Of a DNA stretch of 11,335 nt, positions 5,811 through 11,335 are shown one piece after another. Numbering within the stretch: position 1 is the stretch's first letter; every line of letters starts with the position of its first letter. The DNA lies in the NCBI GenBank assembly GCA_947381875.1, contig CANCXY010000097.1:1-11335 (forward strand), in the 5' to 3' direction. The position numbers and the translations under genes are program-made. The notes under the pieces were generated by a model. That model ran no database searches. It was not told the DNA's origin and saw nothing but the letters and a program-made list of their open reading frames with translations. This DNA is from an uncultured Clostridia bacterium (GTDB lineage Bacteria > Bacillota > Clostridia > Oscillospirales > Ruminococcaceae).

Positions 5811-7243
5811 AATGCACTCCTTTCACGAAAGAAAGCCGCTGCCGCGTCCACGAACCGCGCGGCCAACGGAAGGGGACCGTCTAAATGCAGGTGCGGGAAA
5901 GCGGCGTACAGGCGGTCAGTTGCCACCCCACAGCGCCATTGCCGCCCGCTTAGCGGCTTTTGGGCGCGCAGCGCGCCGCCGTTTTGTGTGCTGTCCCAAT
6001 AATGGAATTCATGAGCGGGGCACTGCTCGCCGCGCCGGAAAAGCAGGCTGTCTGATTGCGCTGTCAGCATCAGATAGCCGAACCGGCACAGCGCGCCTGT
6101 GGGGAATCCTTCGCCGGGCAATGCGCCCGTCATGGGCCACGAGTGACCGGTTTCATCCAGCAAAGTTTCCTGTAAGTAGAGGAAGCCGCCGCATTCGGCC
6201 ACTGTCGGCATCCCGCCGCCCACCGCTTTGGCGACGCATTGGCGCATGGTGACATTTTCTGAAAGCGCCCGCGCGTAAAGTTCTGGATAGCCGCCGCCTA
6301 AATACAGCCCATCCGATTGTTCTGGCAGCGCGGCGTCCCGCATGGGGCTGAAAAAGCATAGTTCCGCCCCCGCGTTGCGCAGGGCGTCCAGGCTGTCCGC
6401 ATAATAAAAGCAGAACGCTTCGTCCCGCGCGACGGCGATACGGCAGCGGGGGACGGGCAGCGCCGCCGCACAATCTGAACAAGATGGGTTTCCAAAGGGG
6501 CTGCGCCCCTTTGGCGGAGTCCAGAGGCAGCGCCTCTGAGCAGGTTTGGGCGGCAGCCCAATTCCCTCGCTGCCGAAGGCGGCGAGGGAAAGAAGCGCGT
6601 CGAGGTCGGCGGACTGTTCCAGATAGTTTCCCAGTACCGCGCAACGCTGGGATAAATCGTGGATTTCCGCCGCCGTGTATAAGCCTAAATGGCGGCTGGA
6701 TAGTTCCGCCTCGGCGCAGTGCGGCAGGGAGCCTAAGACAGGCAGGCCCGTTTCTCGCTGGAGGATGGGCGTCAGATAAGCCGATAGGGAGGGCTTGCAG
6801 TCGTTGAGCAGAAGCCCGGCGATATGGCTTTGCGGACGGAACGTCAGCACGCCCTTTATCTGCGCGGCAAGCGTCAGCGCCGCACTCTGCGGGCGCACAA
6901 TCAGGACCACCGGCGCGTCCACCACTTCGGCCACAGCCCATGCGCTCGCCGCGTCCGTGCCGCCGATGCCGTCGTAAAAGCCCATGGCGCCCTCAATGAC
7001 GGCAATATCACCGCCCGCGCGGCACAGCGTCTGCTGTACGCGCTCCGGCCCCTGTAAAAACAGGTCCAGGTTGCGGCTCTCTACCCCTAACACGCGCGTA
7101 TGGAACATCGGGTCGATGTAATCCGGCCCGCATTTGAACGCCGATACCGTCAGCCCGCGCTTTTTCAGCGCCGCCAGCAGCGCGCACGTCACCGCCGTTT
7201 TGCCCGCGCCGCTGTGCAGCGCCGCCACCATCAACCGGCGCAT
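5807..7243 (-). CDS. cbiA: Cobyrinic acid a,c-diamide synthase CbiA, with an in-frame palindromic-element insertion
   Basis: CbiA amidates the a and c side chains of (cobalt-)cobyrinic acid using ATP and glutamine. The N-terminal ATP domain shows HSGAGKT (10-16), FKCGPDYIDPMFH (36-48) and VIEGAMGFYDG (82-92). The C-terminal class I glutaminase-like domain carries LYLGGGYPELYA (313-324), the nucleophile Cys351 in VAECGGFLYL, and a histidine-rich FPHLHLDG (449-456). Residues 228-256 or so are encoded by the 84-bp palindromic element C (6478-6561), read in frame without a stop. They include LPPKPAQRRCLWTPPKGR, unlike any CbiA sequence I know. Without the insert the protein would be about 450 residues, the normal family length. 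The insert falls between the two domains, so the enzyme could still be active. The start ATG at 7243 overlaps cbiET by 13 nt; the stop overlaps cobT. Confidence 0.94.
   Translation of the reverse strand: MRRLMVAALHSGAGKTAVTCALLAALKKRGLTVSAFKCGPDYIDPMFHTRVLGVESRNLDLFLQGPERVQQTLCRAGGDIAVIEGAMGFYDGIGGTDAASAWAVAEVVDAPVVLIVRPQSAALTLAAQIKGVLTFRPQSHIAGLLLNDCKPSLSAYLTPILQRETGLPVLGSLPHCAEAELSSRHLGLYTAAEIHDLSQRCAVLGNYLEQSADLDALLSLAAFGSEGIGLPPKPAQRRCLWTPPKGRSPFGNPSCSDCAAALPVPRCRIAVARDEAFCFYYADSLDALRNAGAELCFFSPMRDAALPEQSDGLYLGGGYPELYARALSENVTMRQCVAKAVGGGMPTVAECGGFLYLQETLLDETGHSWPMTGALPGEGFPTGALCRFGYLMLTAQSDSLLFRRGEQCPAHEFHYWDSTQNGGALRAQKPLSGRQWRCGVATDRLYAAFPHLHLDGPLPLAARFVDAAAAFFRERSAL
6478..6561 (+). 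repeat. Palindromic triple-hairpin element, copy C, inserted in frame inside cbiA
   Basis: This is an 84-bp copy with the same orientation as copy A and the same three hairpins, differing from it at only a few positions. It lies wholly inside cbiA and is translated from the opposite strand as about 28 codons. Its length is an exact multiple of three and it brings no stop codon in the cbiA frame. One base in the second hairpin (CTGAGC for CTGGGC) breaks its last pair. Confidence 0.92.
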
Positions 7244-8430
7244 GGCCGTGTGCCTGTGAGCAGGAACACCGGATTGTGTGCCAGCAGCATATGAAGCCCG
7301 CCCGCCGCCTTTGTGCGGCTCACGGAAATCTGTGCGATTTCCACCGAATACCCCAGGCTTTCCAACGTTGTCAATGCCGTCTGTACAGTCTCCAGCGCGA
7401 TGGCCGGGACGCAGACGCGCGCGGCGGAGTTGGCGTCGTATACCGCCCGCAGAATCTCCGGCAGATGCCCGCCGCTGCCGCCGATAAATACGGCGTCCGG
7501 CTTTGGCAGGGTGTGCAGCACCTCCGGGGCGTCCCCCTCAACAATGCGCAGGGGATACGCATGGAATTTCGCGCGGTTCTGCCGCAACAGCGCGCACGCC
7601 TCCGCTTTGCGCTCCACTGCCCAGACACCCCGGCAAACAGCGGCTAATTCCACGCTGACACTGCCCGTGCCCGCGCCGATATCCCAGCAGATATCCTCCG
7701 GCGCAACCGCTAACTTCGCCAGGGCGGTGGCGCGTATTTCCTGCTTTGTCATAGGGATAGCCTCCGCACGCAGAAAATCCGCGTCCGGCCAGCCGGGGGT
7801 ACGGCGCGGCATGAGGGGGGCATCTTCCGTCAGCAGGACGCTCAAAGGCGCAAATTCCCGCGTGGCAAACGCGGCGGCGGTGCCCGCCGTGACGTGTTCA
7901 TCCGGGTAGGAGAGGTTTTCTCCCACGGTGACAGGTAGTTCCCCCAGCCCGGCTTCCTCCAGGGCGCGGCACAGAGAGGCGGGGCCAAGCGTGCCGCCCG
8001 TCAGAAAGAGCGTAGGCGCGCCGTGTACTACCTCCGCCACGGGGTCGCATGCGACGCCATGTGCGGAAACGAGCCGCCAGCCCTGCCAGGGGCGCTGCAA
8101 CGCTGCCGCCAGCGCCTGCATACTGGAAATGCCGGGCAATACGCGCACTTCGCAGTCCGTCAGCAGCGGCACAAGCCCGCGTGCGCCGGAATAAAAGCCG
8201 GTATCGCCGCTGAAAATGACGCATGCTTCCTCGCACTGCGCCCCTTGCAGGAGTGCGGCCAGCGCCTCCGGCTTTGTGGCGGCGGCTGTCCGTGCGGTAC
8301 AGAGGGCGGGCAGCGCGTCTATCAGCCGACGGGAACCGGCGATAAACTGCGCCTTGCACAGCGCGCCATATGCCTCCGGCGTCAGCGTTTTTGCACTGCC
8401 GCAGCCCATACCGATCAATGTTACTTTCAT
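7231..8430 (-). CDS. cbiE: Precorrin-6Y C5,15-methyltransferase (decarboxylating), fused CbiE-CbiT (CobL type)
   Basis: This 399-residue fusion methylates C5 and C15 of the corrin ring and decarboxylates the acetate at C12. The N-terminal CbiE domain (about 1-205) has the tetrapyrrole methyltransferase start VTLIGMGCGS (3-12), FSGDTGFYSGA (73-83), LPGISSMQ (98-105) and TGGTLGP (144-150). The CbiT domain (about 225-399) has MTKQEIRA (227-234), the SAM-binding loop WDIGAGTGSVSVE (249-261) and VFIGGSGGHLPEIL (314-327). In many clostridia CbiE and CbiT are separate; the fusion is also known as CobL. The start ATG at 8430 follows AAAGGCGG. A longer frame to 8493 is not conserved in the duplicated copy of this region (9219-9307). 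The stop overlaps cbiA by 13 nt. Confidence 0.95.
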   Translation of the reverse strand: MKVTLIGMGCGSAKTLTPEAYGALCKAQFIAGSRRLIDALPALCTARTAAATKPEALAALLQGAQCEEACVIFSGDTGFYSGARGLVPLLTDCEVRVLPGISSMQALAAALQRPWQGWRLVSAHGVACDPVAEVVHGAPTLFLTGGTLGPASLCRALEEAGLGELPVTVGENLSYPDEHVTAGTAAAFATREFAPLSVLLTEDAPLMPRRTPGWPDADFLRAEAIPMTKQEIRATALAKLAVAPEDICWDIGAGTGSVSVELAAVCRGVWAVERKAEACALLRQNRAKFHAYPLRIVEGDAPEVLHTLPKPDAVFIGGSGGHLPEILRAVYDANSAARVCVPAIALETVQTALTTLESLGYSVEIAQISVSRTKAAGGLHMLLAHNPVFLLTGTRPCAG

Positions 8431-8484
8431 TTCACCGCTCCGCCTTTCTTTCCGATGAAATAATTGCCCAGTAAACTGAAAGTT
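8396..8484 (-). repeat. Direct repeat of cbiE head plus leader (partner at 9219-9307)
   Basis: The first 12-13 codons of cbiE and about 54 nt upstream, including its ribosome binding site, recur at 9219-9307. By hand alignment the coding part is about 90% identical and the leader about 70%. The two copies enclose the DJ-1/PfpI gene and the cobK-tail remnant. Confidence 0.8.
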
Positions 8485-8493
8485 ATCCTCCAC

Positions 8494-9063
8494 TCAAATA
8501 CCAAAGGTCTGTGATGGTATATCTATACCAAGCATTTTTGCAAAAGCCAGTCCCCACCGTACAAAATTATACGAAACAGATGTAATTACTTTTTCCGTAA
8601 TAATATATCCCTCTGGAACCGGATTTGCCAGGTTATCATACCATCCTATCATCTTTTTCAAATCTTGTTCAGAAAAGCCTTCTTCCAGCAGTTCTTCTTT
8701 ATTTATACCGGCCATAAAAGGTTTACCTTTTAATAGTCCGGCTTTGACAAGCAGAATGGGGGCGATTGAAATTGCACCTATTACTTTTTCTTCAAATTTT
8801 CTGATAAATTCAATAATGTCCTCATCTTCAATAGCCGATCGGATATCTGTCGCTCCAGGTAAAATCAGACTGTCATATTCATCAATAACTACTTCATCTA
8901 TAGATTTATTGGACATAATTAGTAATCCGTCTTCGCTTTTAACAGCTTCTTTTGACTTTGCAAATACTACTGTTTCTTTTTCTGCCATGGCAAGTATCTC
9001 AAGAGCCACGCTGATTTCAAAATTGCAAAAAGAATCATAAATCAATACTGCTGTCTTTTTCAT
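8494..9063 (-). CDS. DJ-1/PfpI family protein with Ser in place of the nucleophilic Cys
   Basis: The 189-residue protein has the DJ-1/ThiJ/PfpI Rossmann-like fold signature: KKTAVLIYDSFCNFEI (2-17) with the conserved Glu16, YDSLILPGATDIR (63-75), and the nucleophile-elbow region GAISIAPILLVKAGLLKG (96-113). The family usually has A-I-C-x-G at the elbow. Here the cysteine position is Ser99, so a canonical Cys-dependent hydrolase, chaperone or glyoxalase reaction is doubtful. Similar Ser-containing clostridial homologues are familiar to me, but their function is unknown. GGAGG lies 5 nt before the ATG at 9063; a second ATG at 9066 is only 2 nt from it. The gene is clearly AT-richer than its B12 neighbours and interrupts the cobK-cbiE junction, so it is probably acquired. 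A link to B12 is not shown. Confidence 0.85.
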   Translation of the reverse strand: MKKTAVLIYDSFCNFEISVALEILAMAEKETVVFAKSKEAVKSEDGLLIMSNKSIDEVVIDEYDSLILPGATDIRSAIEDEDIIEFIRKFEEKVIGAISIAPILLVKAGLLKGKPFMAGINKEELLEEGFSEQDLKKMIGWYDNLANPVPEGYIITEKVITSVSYNFVRWGLAFAKMLGIDIPSQTFGI

Positions 9064-9100
9064 CATTTCCTCCGAAAAGCCCAGTTTGCTGCTTTTATTA

Positions 9101-9218
9101 CACCATAGAATCCCTACGGGTTCAGGACAATGGCACAGAAGGGAAAAGAGATAAAATTTCCTCTATTGGTTCGCCCGTTTCCGGGGGACGACCAATCAGC
9201 ACGAGCGCCGCCCCCGCG
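9101..9218 (-). repeat. Direct repeat of cobK 3' end and downstream sequence (partner at about 10317-10437)
   Basis: The last 31 or so codons of cobK and about 20 nt beyond its stop are repeated here. By hand count there are about 15 differences in 98 nt, roughly 85% identity. Most differences keep the protein sequence or change it conservatively. This level of divergence suggests two different alleles rather than a very recent duplication. Confidence 0.82.
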
Positions 9219-9253
9219 CTGCCGCAGCCCATGCCGATCAATGCTATTTTCAT
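9122..9253 (-). pseudogene. Chimeric remnant: cbiE start fused in frame to cobK end (43 codons)
   Basis: The minus strand reads an intact 43-codon ORF. It opens MKIALIGMGCGSA, matching the cbiE start MKVTLIGMGCGSA. It continues GAALVLIGRPPETGE and ends LFPSVPLS, matching the cobK end GAALVLIGRPPETGE...LFPSMPLS. The join falls at a shared AGYGC (about 9216-9220) and keeps the frame. The region downstream (9101-9121) also resembles the sequence just after cobK, and the region upstream (9254-9307) resembles the cbiE leader, ribosome binding site included. It lacks both enzymes' active parts, so it is most likely a recombination scar; a translated small peptide is possible because start, RBS and stop survive. 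Confidence 0.85.
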
Positions 9254-9307
9254 TTCGCAGATCCGCCTTTCTGTTTAGTGGAATAGCTGTCCAGTAAATT
9301 AAAATTT
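9219..9307 (-). repeat. Direct repeat of cbiE head plus leader (partner at 8396-8484)
   Basis: This is the second copy of the cbiE first codons and leader, adjoining the cobK-tail remnant. The RBS-like CAGAAAGGCGG is retained upstream of the ATG at 9253. Similarity fades near 9307, where AT-rich sequence begins. Confidence 0.78.
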
Positions 9308-9448
9308 TAGTATATAAGAAAATAGGCTGTGCTTAAAATCAAATGCTTTTTTGAACCAATCTTTAAGGTTTGAAACTTTATTGCTTTTCTTTAATGCGAA
9401 AGCAGATAAAAGCTTTCGACATTTGAGAGCAAAATACACCTTCCGCAT
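9299..9448 (-). CDS. Possible small ORF, 49 codons, unrecognised (AT-rich gap)
   Basis: The roughly 245-nt gap 9254-9499 is AT-rich. Its minus strand holds an ATG-started open frame with a lysine- and phenylalanine-rich product (starts MRKVYFALKCRKLL, ends FSYILKF). I do not recognise it. There is no convincing ribosome binding site before the ATG at 9448. The same frame is open all the way back to the stop codon of the upstream gene (TAA at 9502-9500), about 66 codons in total. It may therefore be a former C-terminal extension of that gene cut by a stop, or chance. A 7-bp hairpin (CGAAAGC/GCTTTCG, 9397-9418) lies inside it without a T-run. A TATACT-like box near 9310 has no good -35 partner. 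Confidence 0.2.
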   Translation of the reverse strand: MRKVYFALKCRKLLSAFALKKSNKVSNLKDWFKKAFDFKHSLFSYILKF

Positions 9449-9499
9449 AAATCTGCGATTTGAACTCAACGTATTTATACGGTACCGTCTTTTGCAAGT

Positions 9500-10303
9500 T
9501 TATTGACTATTATACTGCTGTGAAAGAGATTGAAAATGCTTATCAGCTTGCTCGGCGAAGATTTTAGGAGTGGATACCTGACTTGCAAGTCCAAGCGTTT
9601 CCCACGTTGCAACCCAAATCAGATATGGTTTAAGAGGTAATATATCTTTTACTTTCACATGGCATCCATCCCGAACAAGCAATCCATCATAGGCCATTCT
9701 TTTTGCATCAAAATATAATCTCGCCCCGGTAAGATACCTTGCGTCAGTAGCCATTACAATCTTTCCTTGTTGTTTTGAACTCACAACAATTTCCCCTGTA
9801 ACGCCGCTGCCGAACATTATGTAATCACTAAAGTCTGTTGGATCACCAAGCTGTATTCCAATAGGTTGCGCTTCAGTGATGGTTTTTTCGGCTTTGAGTA
9901 TATTCCAGCTCTTTAACATTCCGTCACGCTGAATTTGTTCCCAACTGTTCATGGATGTACTGTGAACTAAAACAGAGGGTTCATTCTCACGAAGAAGTGG
10001 TTCATTATATCTGTGGCCTTCATAGTGCTTTTCCGCAGATTTCAAATCTGCTTCAGACATTACTAAAATGGCGTTTTTTTCGTTCGTTTTATAAAATCCT
10101 ATGAAATCACCAACTGCCATTTTCCAATTTTTACATTGATTGCGACTCATCTTTATTATGTAAGCACAACCGTTGCAGCTTCCACATATTTGCTGATAAT
10201 CCGGGCTGTCGGTTAGCATGAAAACTATCCATGCGTTGTCATACGCATGCCCTGTAATAGGGTTTACTCTGTTTTCAGATAGTTTATCAACTCGGTAAAT
10301 CAT
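9500..10303 (-). CDS. Unrecognised protein, possible ADP-ribosyltransferase/KptA-like C-terminal half
   Basis: I cannot assign this 267-residue protein to a family with certainty. The N-terminal 105 residues contain a tight cysteine cluster, CGSCNGC (Cys40, 43, 46) with Cys57 nearby, which could bind metal. From residue 108 it reads like an ADP-ribosyltransferase-fold domain: PSVLVHSTSMNSWEQIQRDG (109-128) resembles the LYHGTS...I...G opening of ART and RNA 2'-phosphotransferase proteins. IVMATDARYLTGARLYF (182-198) and YDGLLVRDGCHVKVKDILPL (205-224) resemble the late KptA-like strands. No signal peptide or membrane segment is seen. The ATG at 10303 follows AGAGGT. The gene is AT-rich, sits 37 nt after cobK and is probably cotranscribed with it, but looks like an acquired insertion. 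Gene reality is firm; the function is a guess. Confidence 0.85.
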   Translation of the reverse strand: MIYRVDKLSENRVNPITGHAYDNAWIVFMLTDSPDYQQICGSCNGCAYIIKMSRNQCKNWKMAVGDFIGFYKTNEKNAILVMSEADLKSAEKHYEGHRYNEPLLRENEPSVLVHSTSMNSWEQIQRDGMLKSWNILKAEKTITEAQPIGIQLGDPTDFSDYIMFGSGVTGEIVVSSKQQGKIVMATDARYLTGARLYFDAKRMAYDGLLVRDGCHVKVKDILPLKPYLIWVATWETLGLASQVSTPKIFAEQADKHFQSLSQQYNSQ

Positions 10304-10316
10304 TTCGTACCTCTTT

Positions 10317-10437
10317 GCACTCCATAAAATCGCCGCAGGTTCAGGACAACGGCATGGAAGGGAACAGGGCTAAAATTTCCTCCATTGTTTCACCTGTTTC
10401 CGGCGGGCGCCCAATCAGTACAAGCGCCGCTCCCGCG
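10317..10437 (-). repeat. Direct repeat of cobK 3' end, original copy (partner at 9101-9218)
   Basis: This is the intact cobK terminus and the start of its downstream gap, about 85% identical by hand count to the remnant at 9101-9218. The two copies flank the unrecognised gene and the cbiE-head copy. Confidence 0.8.
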
Positions 10438-11078
10438 CTTTGGGCGGCGGCTTGCTTTTCCGCAAAGCCGCCCGGCGCGCCGCCGTCCTTTGTCACAAGC
10501 CACGCAATATGGTATTGACGGAGCATCGCCTCGTTCATCTGTTGACTGAACGGCCCCTGCATCGCGATGATATGGCTGTGGGGGAGGCCGAGTGCTTCGC
10601 AGGCATCTATCCCGGCATGCGTGGGCAGTACACGGGCGAAAAGCCGCTCCCTGGCAAGCCCGGCAAAAGCGGGAAGCTCCTTGGCACCGGTCGTCAGAAG
10701 AATATTGCCCTCTTTTTCTGAGAGCAGGCGGGCGGCTGCGGCGCAGTCCGGCACAAAAACGGCCCCCTCTGTACGGCTTTCGGCCCGCAGGAGCCGTTTG
10801 AGGGGGATACCAGCGGCGGCACATCCCGCGCGGATGTTCGCTGTGGCCTCGACGGCATAGGGGTGTGTGGCGTCCACGCAGAGGTCAAACCCGGCGCAGA
10901 GCGCGGCGATTTCATCCGCGTCTTTGCGCCCCACCAGGATATGCAGCCCCGGAATATCTGACAGCTCCTCCGCGCCCAGCGGCGTCGCGACGCTCACCGT
11001 ACAAGCCGCGCCGCATTCCGCCGCCCGAGCGGCCAGCACGCGCCCTTCCGTCGTGCCGCCGAAAATTAACAGCCGCAT
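10341..11078 (-). CDS. cobK: Precorrin-6A reductase CobK / CbiJ
   Basis: The enzyme reduces the macrocycle of (cobalt-)precorrin-6A with NAD(P)H to give the 6B form, the substrate of CbiE-CbiT. The 245-residue product has the family length (about 250) and signatures: MRLLIFGGTTEGRVLA at the N-terminus (dinucleotide-binding loop), LVGRKD, DATHPYAVEATANI, LLTTGAKEL near the middle, MQGPFSQQMNEAML, and VTKDGGAPGGFAEK followed by GAALVLIGRP at the C-terminus. The start ATG at 11078 lies inside the 3' end of cobJ (13-nt overlap); the longer open frame to 11249 is cobJ read in another frame. Whether the pathway is the cobalt-early (CbiJ) or cobalt-late (CobK) one cannot be decided here, though an anaerobic Firmicute would favour CbiJ. 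The 3' end is duplicated at 9101-9218. Confidence 0.95.
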   Translation of the reverse strand: MRLLIFGGTTEGRVLAARAAECGAACTVSVATPLGAEELSDIPGLHILVGRKDADEIAALCAGFDLCVDATHPYAVEATANIRAGCAAAGIPLKRLLRAESRTEGAVFVPDCAAAARLLSEKEGNILLTTGAKELPAFAGLARERLFARVLPTHAGIDACEALGLPHSHIIAMQGPFSQQMNEAMLRQYHIAWLVTKDGGAPGGFAEKQAAAQSAGAALVLIGRPPETGETMEEILALFPSMPLS

Positions 11079-11335
11079 TGCTTCGCCCCATAGCCGCGCG
11101 GGGTGATCATCCGCCCGCCCAGCGCCTGCGTGGCCGAATTTCCGATAAAGACCGTTGTGAACATATCGACAGCCTCCTCTTTCAATGCCGAAAGCGGCAG
11201 GATACGATGTGACTGTCCCTCGCGGCCAATGTTCCGCACCCATCCGCATACGGTATCCGGGCTTTTGCCCGCCGCAAGAAGGAGTTCACAGGCACGCCGC
11301 AGGTGGTCCGGGCGTTTGCGGCTGGCGGGGTTATA
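11066..11335 (-). CDS. cobJ: Precorrin-3B C17-methyltransferase CobJ/CbiH, C-terminal end (starts beyond right edge)
   Basis: The last 89 residues are visible. They open with YNPASRKRPDHLRRACELL and continue WVRNIGREGQSHRILPLSAL and DMFTTVFIGNSATQALGGRM, ending ITPRGYGAKQCGC. The YNP.SRKR, R..GR, DM.T.V.IGNS and TPRGY motifs are characteristic of the SAM-dependent enzyme that methylates C17 and drives ring contraction. The reading frame is separate from cobK, ending at a TAA (11068-11066) 13 nt inside it, so the two are translationally coupled. The N-terminal SAM-binding part lies outside the window. Confidence 0.93.
   Translation of the reverse strand, partial: YNPASRKRPDHLRRACELLLAAGKSPDTVCGWVRNIGREGQSHRILPLSALKEEAVDMFTTVFIGNSATQALGGRMITPRGYGAKQCGC

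Noticed and set aside
4858..6252. 464-codon open frame on the plus strand
   Set aside because: It lies antisense to cobT and cbiA, which are identified by many motifs. Its product is Ser/Arg/Pro-rich low-complexity sequence typical of the opposite strand of GC-rich genes.
3263..6561. The repeats as a CRISPR array or as insertion-sequence ends
   Set aside because: The three copies are 1.3-1.8 kb apart, in mixed orientation, with genes between them and no transposase or cas gene.
8431..8493. cbiE start at 8493, adding 21 residues
   Set aside because: The added residues are not part of the CbiE family, the corresponding frame is not preserved in the duplicated leader at 9254-9307, and an RBS precedes the ATG at 8430.
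9397..9418. Hairpin CGAAAGC/GCTTTCG as a terminator
   Set aside because: The stem is only 7 bp and no T-run follows it on either strand.
9254..9499. Cobalamin riboswitch or promoter in the gap before the scar
   Set aside because: I find no B12-box-like element, and the TATACT-like box near 9310 lacks a -35 box at proper spacing. The operon's control region is probably upstream of cobJ, outside the window.

Overview
The window is the downstream part of a cobalamin (vitamin B12) biosynthesis operon. Every gene lies on the minus strand, so transcription runs from the right edge to the left. The B12 genes are GC-rich and tightly packed, with start/stop overlaps (ATGA or GTGA), one TTG and one GTG start, and strong AGGAGG-type ribosome binding sites. 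The fused CbiE-CbiT, the Clostridium-like CobU and the PfpI-like protein suggest a high-GC anaerobic Firmicute, perhaps an Oscillospirales-type gut clostridium. That assignment is an inference from gene style, not from a database match.

In transcription order: the C-terminus of cobJ/cbiH (right edge), cobK/cbiJ, two AT-rich accessory genes separated by a recombination scar, fused cbiE-cbiT, cbiA, cobT, cobU, cobS, a short second CobU-like gene, cbiB, cobD, and the N-terminal part of cobQ (left edge). Together they cover late corrin-ring methylation and reduction (CobJ, CobK, CbiET), side-chain amidation (CbiA, CobQ), aminopropanol arm synthesis and attachment (CobD, CbiB), and nucleotide-loop assembly (CobU, CobT, CobS). 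No cobalamin riboswitch or operon promoter is visible, so it presumably lies beyond the right edge.

Two things stand out. First, an 83-84 bp element made of three consecutive perfect hairpins occurs three times. Two copies sit in gaps between genes, in opposite orientations. The third lies inside cbiA, where its 84 bp (28 codons) are read in frame without a stop and fall in the linker between the two CbiA domains. This resembles the protein-coding palindromic elements known from Rickettsia.

Second, the cobK-cbiE junction (about 8.43-10.34 kb) holds two AT-rich foreign-looking genes: a DJ-1/PfpI-family protein and an unrecognised protein with a possible ADP-ribosyltransferase/KptA-like half. 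Between them is a 43-codon chimeric ORF. Its first 13 codons copy the start of cbiE and the rest copies the end of cobK, joined in frame. The simplest reading is that two alternative alleles of an insertion hotspot were joined by illegitimate recombination, leaving this scar.
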